A stretch of 7,501 bases of DNA from Acidimicrobiales bacterium. Lineage in GTDB: Bacteria; Actinomycetota; Acidimicrobiia; Acidimicrobiales; JAKAVM01. The notes beneath the pieces are model-generated. The model had not been told where the DNA came from. It did no database searches and saw only the letters and a program-made list of their open reading frames with translations. Below are positions 1-4,641 of the stretch, piece after piece. The translations under genes and the position numbers were made by a program. Location of the stretch: NCBI GenBank assembly GCA_027451785.1, contig DAIDIS010000234.1, forward strand, positions 1-7,501, read 5' to 3'. Each line of letters begins with the position of its first letter. Position 1 is the first letter of the stretch.

Positions 1-266
1 TGAAGATAGACCGCAGCTTCGTCGACGAGATGACCACTTCTCACGAGGCTCAAGCCTTGGTCAGGACTTTAATGCAGCTCGCCAAGTCACTGTCACTGGA
101 GACCATTGCCGAAGGGATCGAGACTCCAGACCAACTCCAGGCCCTAAAGGCGATGGGATGCGAGTTCGCCCAGGGCTTTCATTTCTCAAAGCCCCTTGAC
201 GAGCCAAGCTTCGAGTCCTTCGTATTCTCAAAGCTCCAAAGTGCTCATTCGGTACGAATTGCTTAG
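1..266 (+). CDS. EAL-domain protein, C-terminal fragment (c-di-GMP phosphodiesterase type)
   Basis: This is the 3' end of a gene that begins before the window. The reading frame is open from base 3 (KIDRSFV) to the TAG at 264-266. EAL domains hydrolyse the second messenger cyclic-di-GMP to pGpG in the cytoplasm. Visible family motifs, in order, are KIDRSFV (bases 3-23, with the conserved Asp), AEGIET (about 108-125, with a conserved catalytic-site Glu) and QGFHFSKPL (171-197, the family's QGY/F…KP motif). The spacing between them is normal for an EAL domain. The EAL tripeptide, the other metal ligands and any GGDEF or sensory part lie upstream and cannot be judged. The ATG at base 30 is internal to the domain and is not a start. 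The gene ends about 15 residues after the domain and overlaps the opposite-strand esterase by 4 bases. Family assignment is firm; enzymatic activity is unproven. Confidence 0.9.
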   Translation, partial: KIDRSFVDEMTTSHEAQALVRTLMQLAKSLSLETIAEGIETPDQLQALKAMGCEFAQGFHFSKPLDEPSFESFVFSKLQSAHSVRIA

Positions 267-1198
267 TTCCCCTCGCTGATCGCCGCCTCGAGGTCTTGGG
301 CCAATGCCCTCTGTCCCAATGTGTCCGGGTGCAACGGATACCCGGGGTTGACCGGAATTAGCCGGTTGATCCAGGCATTTGAAGGCGGCTGGCACAGGTC
401 GTGTCCAATCGTTGGGTTGTAGTTGTCGACGAAAGTCGCTCCGTTGAGTTGTGCTTCGGTACGCAACACTAAATTCAGGAACATCTCAATGCTGTTTGTA
501 TACGCGACGTCGCCGGAAGTCAGGGGCAGGGACGTGAAGCAGTTGCCGCTTTGGGGCAGGATGTCCGGATAGCCCATTACGAAGATGCGTGCATTCGGAG
601 CGTGAGCGTGAATTCCCTGAAATACGGCTCCGATGTTGCCGGAGTCATTGAGGAGTTGCATAAAAGGCGCCATTCCCAGCTTCTTCTCGCAGGGAGCCCC
701 GATATTTAAAACGTCAAGAATGTCGGTGGTTATGCAGGTAGTCACAGTATTGATGAAGAGCCCGTTACCTGCGCCATCATTCCCGCCGATCCCGACGGAA
801 ACCACGTTGTCCTGCGCCGAAAGGGCATCGAACTGCGGAGGAATTCCTGTGCCTTGTGACTGAGTCATGTTCGGCGACGCCGCTCCAGAACAGCTCACGT
901 CGGATAAAGACCAACCGAAGGTTTCGGCGACCAGGTGCGGATAGTTGACGAGTGACTGGTCGCACAACGACGCCAAGGGTCCGTTGGCGGCAGGAGGAAT
1001 ATTCGCCCCGGACGTAAACGAGTCGCCAAGCGAGACGTAATTGAGCGGACCGGTGCCAATAGCGGGGCTTGGGCCGTTCTGACTCGCCCCGGCCGGAGCC
1101 GACCCGGAGGCAATTGATCCGGCAATAAAGGAAATAATCGCGGCCGAGATGGATAAAAGCCTGAATGGCCGGTAATTGAGACTCCGCCGTGTTGGCAT
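263..1198 (-). CDS. Secreted SGNH/GDSL-family esterase or lipase
   Basis: Predicted 311-residue exported serine hydrolase that would cleave ester bonds outside the cell; the substrate is unknown. Residues 1-38 form a signal peptide: arginines near the N-terminus, hydrophobic 14-31, and an APAGA-like cleavage region. SGNH blocks are all present: GDSFTSG with nucleophile Ser60, a block-II Gly105 in SCSGA, GGND with Asn140, and His290 in PLHPD. Three residues before the His, where many relatives have Asp (DxxH), there is Tyr287. This suggests a Ser-His dyad like that of Streptomyces esterases, in which a main-chain carbonyl replaces the Asp. Six cysteines (79, 103, 155, 170, 220, 269) fit the three disulfides of actinobacterial lipases in this group. 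The ATG at 1198 is chosen because AGGGA lies 5 nt upstream and the signal peptide follows. The frame stays open further upstream, but only through the tRNA-Leu gene. Its stop overlaps the convergent EAL gene. Confidence 0.88.
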   Translation of the reverse strand: MPTRRSLNYRPFRLLSISAAIISFIAGSIASGSAPAGASQNGPSPAIGTGPLNYVSLGDSFTSGANIPPAANGPLASLCDQSLVNYPHLVAETFGWSLSDVSCSGAASPNMTQSQGTGIPPQFDALSAQDNVVSVGIGGNDGAGNGLFINTVTTCITTDILDVLNIGAPCEKKLGMAPFMQLLNDSGNIGAVFQGIHAHAPNARIFVMGYPDILPQSGNCFTSLPLTSGDVAYTNSIEMFLNLVLRTEAQLNGATFVDNYNPTIGHDLCQPPSNAWINRLIPVNPGYPLHPDTLGQRALAQDLEAAISEGN

Positions 1199-1217
1199 CA
1201 AATTCCCTGCTCCCTGC

Positions 1218-1234
1218 GATGTCGATCGAACATC
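1218..1234. repeat. Short inverted repeat upstream of the esterase gene
   Basis: GATGT (1218-1222) and ACATC (1230-1234) flank a 7-base spacer, and TCGATCGA (1222-1229) is a perfect 8-base palindrome inside the element. It lies between the tRNA-Leu gene and the esterase start, about 20 bases upstream of the ATG on the minus strand. In RNA it would make only a 5-bp stem, and no T-run directly follows it, so it is not a convincing terminator. An operator or a chance palindrome are both possible. Confidence 0.25.
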
Positions 1235-1263
1235 AATGAACAAAAATACAACAACTCTCTTCG

Positions 1264-1347
1264 TGCGGGCGAGAGGACTCGAACCTCCACACTCTTGCAA
1301 GTACTGGGACCTAAACCCAGCGCGTCTACCAATTCCGCCACGCCCGC
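1264..1347 (-). tRNA. tRNA-Leu, anticodon UAG
   Basis: Read on the minus strand, the gene starts GCGGGCG and ends CGCCCGC plus discriminator A, giving a perfect 7-bp acceptor stem. The anticodon stem CTGGG/CCCAG encloses loop TTTAGGT, so the anticodon is TAG (reads CUA and possibly other CUN leucine codons). The D-arm contains TGGTAGACG, the T-arm contains GGTTCGAGTCC, and a long variable arm marks it as a class II tRNA, as expected for leucine. A73 is the usual discriminator base for tRNA-Leu. CCA is not encoded (the bases after A73 read CGA), so it must be added after transcription. It is followed by the esterase gene on the same strand, with a TTTTT run at about 1243-1247 that lacks a clear stem. 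Confidence 0.96.
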
Positions 1348-1400
1348 GTGACGCACAAGAATACCAAGTGACGGGCAAGCTGGCGTCACTGGGTTGCCCG
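1348..1400. promoter_or_regulatory. Cluster of interleaved repeats between tRNA-Leu and clpP
   Basis: Two inverted repeats interleave here. AGTGACG (1367-1373) pairs with CGTCACT (1384-1390), and CGGGCAA (1372-1378) pairs with TTGCCCG (1394-1400). The order A-B-A'-B' cannot form two simple hairpins at once. It would give alternative hairpins or a pseudoknot-like fold in RNA, or overlapping protein-binding sites in DNA. GTGACG also occurs as a direct copy at 1348-1353, 20 bases before the copy at 1368-1373. The element lies in the divergent spacer, directly in front of the tRNA 5' end on one side and upstream of clpP on the other. The function is inferred from position only. Confidence 0.4.
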
Positions 1401-1442
1401 ATTGTCGTATGCTTGTGTGTAATTCGTGATTCCTATCCTGAT

Positions 1443-1458
1443 AACCGGGTATCCGGTT
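1443..1458. promoter_or_regulatory. Perfect palindrome AACCGG-N4-CCGGTT in the clpP leader
   Basis: AACCGG at 1443-1448 and CCGGTT at 1453-1458 are exact reverse complements around the spacer GTAT. The element lies 4 bases after a weak -10-like TATCCT (1434-1439; a TTGTGT at 1413-1418 is a poor -35 at only 15 bp) and 15 bases before the clpP Shine-Dalgarno. That is a natural place for a repressor operator or a small 5'-UTR hairpin. It does not look like the ClgR operator known upstream of actinobacterial clpP1P2 as I recall it. Confidence 0.4.
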
Positions 1459-1491
1459 TGGGGTGGACGACCTGGAGGTGTGGGTAAACCT

Positions 1492-2070
1492 ATGGCTGCT
1501 TCGGACCGCGGTCCATCCGCAGATGTATACGAGCGGCTGCTCAAAGAGCGGATTGTTTTCTTGGGGACCCAAGTGGACGAGACCGCTGCCAACTTGATCT
1601 GCGCGCAGTTGCTGTTGCTTGAGGCCGAGGATCCCAGCAAGGACATCTCGGTTTACATCAACTCTCCGGGCGGGTCGGTAACCGACGGCTTGGCGATTTA
1701 CGACACGATGCAATACGTATCTTGTGATGTTGCCACGATTTGCCTTGGTCTAGCTGCATCCATGGGCCAGTTCCTTCTTTGTTCCGGAACCCCTGGCAAG
1801 CGTTATGCTCTGCCGCACTCAAGGATCCTCATGCATCAGCCTTCGGGCAGGGTTCAAGGACAGGCATCCGATATCGCAATTGAAGCCGAGCAGATCATCT
1901 ACCTGAAGAGGATGATGGCAGAAAAGATTGCGGAGCACACGGGTCAGCCGGTGGAGAGGATCGAGGCCGATTCGGACCGCGACCGCTGGTTCACCGCCGA
2001 TGAGGCCAAGGAATACGGATTCATCGATCACGTCATTGAGCGTTCTACTGCTACAGAAATCAGGGCGTGA
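1492..2070 (+). CDS. clpP: ATP-dependent Clp protease proteolytic subunit (ClpP1-like)
   Basis: Serine peptidase of 192 residues. ClpP forms two stacked heptameric rings that degrade proteins fed in by Clp ATPases in the cytoplasm. The catalytic triad is complete and correctly spaced: Ser90 in GLAASMG, His115 in LMHQP and Asp164 in SDRDRWF. The glycine-rich oxyanion stretch SPGGSV is at 58-63. The C-terminal part (ERIEADSDRDRWFTA…EYGF) closely resembles mycobacterial ClpP1 as I remember it, whereas the region around YDTMQY is more ClpP2-like. The ATG at 1492 is preferred, with GGAGG at 1474-1478 and 13 bases spacing. A GTG at 1480 would be only one base from that site. Actinobacterial clpP1 is normally followed by clpP2 and clpX. 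Here the stop codon overlaps the start of a polysaccharide-export permease, which is unusual. The family call is very firm; the paralogue type is less so. Confidence 0.96.
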   Translation: MAASDRGPSADVYERLLKERIVFLGTQVDETAANLICAQLLLLEAEDPSKDISVYINSPGGSVTDGLAIYDTMQYVSCDVATICLGLAASMGQFLLCSGTPGKRYALPHSRILMHQPSGRVQGQASDIAIEAEQIIYLKRMMAEKIAEHTGQPVERIEADSDRDRWFTADEAKEYGFIDHVIERSTATEIRA

Positions 2071-3149
2071 GTTTCCAATCAGAGATTGACGCTTCGATAC
2101 CCCCGCTTGACGAGCCCGTAGCCGGTTTCGCAGCCGTTGGCGACCCCGCTACCGACCGACCGAGGAGCAGGCCGAGCCAGCGGGTAAACGTAGTCACTGC
2201 AAACAACAGGGTCTGGCCGCGGGTCGCCCGAATGTGGCGGGAGAGGGATCTCCTGGCGCAGATGGTTGGGCGCGAGATGAAGGTCCGCTATAAAAACAGC
2301 GTCCTGGGTTTTGCTTGGTCAATGCTGAACCCAACGCTCCAGCTTGTCGTCTACGTCCTTGTATTTCAAGGGATCATGGGCAATGGAATCCCAGACTTCG
2401 CCATTTTCCTGCTGTGCGGGTTGGTCGTCTGGAACTTCTTCACTTCGGCGGTTGCCGGAGCAACCGGAGCAATCGTCGGAAACGGGGACTTGATCAAGAA
2501 AGTCTCCTTCTCTAGGGAAATCCTGGCTGTAGCGGCGATCGGCTCGTCATCTATCTTTTTCCTGATTCAATCGGGAATCCTTATTGCTGCGTTGGTCCTT
2601 TTCGGGTTTTCGCCGCAATGGCATTATCTCCCGCTCCTGGTGCCGGCGATAATCGCTCTGGCTCTATTTACAGCGGCGCTTGCTATATTCCTGTCGGCTG
2701 CCAACGTCTATTTGAGGGACACCCAACACTTGCTTGAGGTGGTCTTGATGGCTTGGTTCTGGGCAACCCCGATCGTCTATTCGTATAACGGGTTCGTGGT
2801 GCCGAAACTTCCTGTGAAGGTCGATAAAAATGGCCACCTGATAAGCACCAGTTTCCTAGTGAAGTACCACTTGACCTGGCTGCCGATGAAAGAAATCTAC
2901 CTCGCTAACCCGATCACTCCCATAGTCTTGACTTTCCAGCGAGCGCTGTGGGGAAACAAGAGGGCAAAGGCATCGTCCGGTTCAGCGTCCAAGATCCACG
3001 CCGTCGCGGGCGCATGGCAGCTGCCCTTGTTCGGCCCGATGTGGTACTTCGACCTGCTATTGGGTGTAATTGGAATTTCGACCATCCTGCTGTTTGCCGC
3101 CATCAAGGTTTTCGGCCGCCTAGAGGGCAACTTCGCAGAGGAGTTCTAG
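2067..3149 (+). CDS. ABC-2 type polysaccharide export permease (Wzm-like)
   Basis: Integral membrane subunit of 360 residues for an ABC exporter that moves lipid-linked glycans out of the cytoplasm. About six hydrophobic segments are visible: ~88-105, 109-130, 153-180, 187-212, 222-240 and 326-347. Family motifs are present: the amphipathic RDLLAQMVGREMKVRYKNS just before the first segment, KKVSFSREIL (144-153), NVYLRDTQH (213-221) followed by ATPIVYS, NPITPIVLTFQRAL (281-294), and the LEGNFAEEF tail. The GTG start at 2067 overlaps the clpP stop as GTGA, implying translational coupling; no strong Shine-Dalgarno of its own is seen. It is longer than the usual 260-290 residues because of a ~45-residue polar N-terminus and extra hydrophilic stretches at ~245-270 and ~296-318. 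A later start (ATG at 2232) would cut too close to the conserved RDLL region. Partner: the ATPase that follows directly. It resembles mycobacterial Rv3783 (galactan exporter), but the glycan exported here is unknown. Confidence 0.93.
   Translation: MSFQSEIDASIPPLDEPVAGFAAVGDPATDRPRSRPSQRVNVVTANNRVWPRVARMWRERDLLAQMVGREMKVRYKNSVLGFAWSMLNPTLQLVVYVLVFQGIMGNGIPDFAIFLLCGLVVWNFFTSAVAGATGAIVGNGDLIKKVSFSREILAVAAIGSSSIFFLIQSGILIAALVLFGFSPQWHYLPLLVPAIIALALFTAALAIFLSAANVYLRDTQHLLEVVLMAWFWATPIVYSYNGFVVPKLPVKVDKNGHLISTSFLVKYHLTWLPMKEIYLANPITPIVLTFQRALWGNKRAKASSGSASKIHAVAGAWQLPLFGPMWYFDLLLGVIGISTILLFAAIKVFGRLEGNFAEEF
3138..3143 (+). promoter_or_regulatory. Shine-Dalgarno for the TTG-started Wzt gene
   Basis: GAGGAG lies 6 bases before the TTG at 3150, inside the last codons of the permease gene. 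It supports this uncommon start codon, which abuts the permease stop codon TAG (3147-3149). The next methionine is at residue 32, far inside the nucleotide-binding domain, so it is a poor alternative. Confidence 0.75.
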
Positions 3150-4547
3150 TTGGCACCGGCTCTCGAAGTTACTGACGTTTCCAAGCATTTCAAGCTTTAT
3201 CAGGAGAAATACACGTCGCTGAAGGAACGGGTGATTCACGGAATGCGCGCTCCTTATGACGAGTTCTGGGCCTTGAGGGACATCAACATGGAGGTGTCGC
3301 AAGGCGAGACCGTAGGCCTTTTGGGGCACAATGGTTCAGGCAAGTCAACGCTCCTTAAGTGTGTCAACGGTATCTTGCAGCCGACGAAGGGCAAGATCGT
3401 ATCCAGAGGCCAAATTGCGGCCCTGTTGGAGTTGGGCGCCGGTTTCCACGGTGAGTTATCCGGGCGCGACAACATCTATATGAATGCTGCCCTTCTGGGA
3501 CTCAATCGCAAGGACATCGACCGCCGCTTCGAGGAGATCGTAGCGTTCGCCGAGTTGGAGCAGTTTATCGATACCCAGGTGAAGTTCTACTCCTCTGGGA
3601 TGGCGGCACGGCTCGGATTTGCCGTTGCCATCAACGTAGATCCGGAGATACTCCTGGTAGACGAGGTTCTGGCTGTTGGGGACGAGAGTTTTCAGCGCAA
3701 GTGCCTCGATAAGATGAAGCAGTTCCAAAAGGAAGGTCGCACGATCATCTTGGTCACCCACTCACCCGACACGGTGAGGCAATTCTGCTCGAAGGCCTAC
3801 GTGTTGAACCACGGAGTTGTAATTGCCGAAGGTAACCCCGGTGAGTGCGTACGTGCATTCAGGGAAAGCCTGCATGCTGCCCACGAACAGTTGCCGGAGC
3901 CGGAGTCCAGCGACCCGGTTGATCTTGAAAATGGCGAGATCGCTTCAGAGGTAACCGGAGCGCTTCAGCCGGGCACAGTAAGTTCGGGCGTTGCGGAAGC
4001 GGTGGGTGATACGGATTCGTCCCAACCGACCAATAGTGCCCAGGTCGTCGAGGTGGCAGAAGAAGTTGCTTCTGAATTGCCAGACCCTCCGCCCGACCCC
4101 AGCGCGAAATCTAAGACCTCCGTTAACGGGGACATCAAGATCAAGAAAGTCGTGGTCGAATATCCTCAATGCGAAACACGTCCGTACCTACTTCCCGGTG
4201 AGCCCCTGAGTGTCAGGGTCGAGTTCACCGCCAGAAGGGCCGTGAGCGACGCATTTTTCGGTATCACCATGTACTCGGGCGACGGTGAGATAATTTTCGG
4301 GTCCGGCACCGATGTTTTGGAGGTCGAGGTGGGGACGCTTGAAGGGGACGGAGAGGCGGTCTTTGCCTTTGAGTCCATACCCCTGCTCGACGGTTGGTAC
4401 TCGATCACTTTGGAGATTAGGGGTACCGACACCGGTACTGTTTACGACTGGAAAGAGGAAGTCGAGCACTTCGAGGTCATGAACCCTGGGAAGCAAGTCG
4501 GGTCGGTTGCCATTCCTCTCACCATCAAGATCGAAGGCGTTCGATAG
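3150..4547 (+). CDS. ABC transporter ATPase for polysaccharide export with C-terminal Wzt-type domain
   Basis: ATPase of 465 residues that powers the Wzm-like permease encoded just before it. The nucleotide-binding domain covers ~1-240: Walker A GHNGSGKST (59-67), an ALLELGAGFHGELSGRDN region (91-108) typical of polysaccharide exporters, signature YSSGM (147-151), Walker B ILLVDE (167-172) and switch His204. A low-complexity linker rich in Glu, Ser and Pro (~245-325) follows. Then comes a beta-rich domain (~327-463) containing IKIKKV, a GITMYSGDG stretch and YDWKEEVEHFEV, which fits the Wzt C-terminal carbohydrate-binding domain of O8/O9a-type systems. Such domains recognise the finished, chain-end-modified polysaccharide. 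Mycobacterial RfbE (Rv3781) is much shorter and lacks this part. The TTG start is supported by GAGGAG 6 bases upstream. Operon with clpP and wzm is very likely. The ATPase call is firm; the C-domain call is good but needs a profile search. Confidence 0.94.
   Translation: MAPALEVTDVSKHFKLYQEKYTSLKERVIHGMRAPYDEFWALRDINMEVSQGETVGLLGHNGSGKSTLLKCVNGILQPTKGKIVSRGQIAALLELGAGFHGELSGRDNIYMNAALLGLNRKDIDRRFEEIVAFAELEQFIDTQVKFYSSGMAARLGFAVAINVDPEILLVDEVLAVGDESFQRKCLDKMKQFQKEGRTIILVTHSPDTVRQFCSKAYVLNHGVVIAEGNPGECVRAFRESLHAAHEQLPEPESSDPVDLENGEIASEVTGALQPGTVSSGVAEAVGDTDSSQPTNSAQVVEVAEEVASELPDPPPDPSAKSKTSVNGDIKIKKVVVEYPQCETRPYLLPGEPLSVRVEFTARRAVSDAFFGITMYSGDGEIIFGSGTDVLEVEVGTLEGDGEAVFAFESIPLLDGWYSITLEIRGTDTGTVYDWKEEVEHFEVMNPGKQVGSVAIPLTIKIEGVR
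4530..4545 (+). other. Hairpin over the Wzt stop codon
   Basis: ATCGAA (4530-4535) and TTCGAT (4540-4545) are perfect complements around the loop GGCG, with the TAG stop beginning at the last base of the stem. No T-run follows, so it is not a standard intrinsic terminator. It could stabilise the 3' end of the mRNA or may be accidental, since it encodes ordinary residues (IEGVR). Confidence 0.3.
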
Positions 4548-4562
4548 GGCGACGGGGCCGGT

Positions 4563-4610
4563 GGTTTGAATGAAGGCTCGGCGGCGGGGCAATACGGTTA
4601 GCATTCAACC
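4563..4610. repeat. Inverted repeat in the spacer upstream of the SpoIID-like gene
   Basis: GGTTTGAATG (4563-4572) and CATTCAACC (4602-4610) are complementary over nine pairs with one unpaired T. They are separated by 29 bases. The right arm ends immediately before a -35-like TTGGCA (4611-4616). This could be a paired operator for the downstream gene or a long-loop RNA stem. No T-run follows, so terminator function is not supported. Confidence 0.35.
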
Positions 4611-4639
4611 TTGGCAGCCTTTGAAACGAAATAATTAGA
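4611..4639 (+). promoter_or_regulatory. Possible promoter for the SpoIID-like gene
   Basis: TTGGCA at 4611-4616 matches a -35 box in four of six positions. An AT-rich stretch AAATAATTAGAT (4629-4640) offers weak -10 hexamers at 15-17 bp spacing. Transcription would begin at or very near the GTG at 4642, which would make the mRNA leaderless, as is common in Actinobacteria. This agrees with the absence of a Shine-Dalgarno. Both boxes are weak. Confidence 0.3.
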
Positions 4640-4641
4640 TC

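Noticed and set aside
1199..1378. N-terminal extension of the esterase frame to a 371-residue protein
   Set aside because: The extra 60 codons translate the tRNA-Leu gene. The start at 1198 has its own AGGGA site and a clean signal peptide.
1408..1439. Confident clpP promoter
   Set aside because: TATCCT and TATGCT are -10-like, but no -35 hexamer lies at an acceptable distance (TTGTGT is only 15 bp away), so it is mentioned only under the palindrome.
1198..1713. Minus-strand open frame of 171 codons across clpP start and tRNA-Leu
   Set aside because: It is antisense to clpP and runs through the tRNA. It shows no recognisable domain, and its composition is that of a shadow frame.
4530..4545. 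Intrinsic terminator after Wzt
   Set aside because: The 6-bp hairpin is perfect but has no T-run after it, and it lies in coding sequence.
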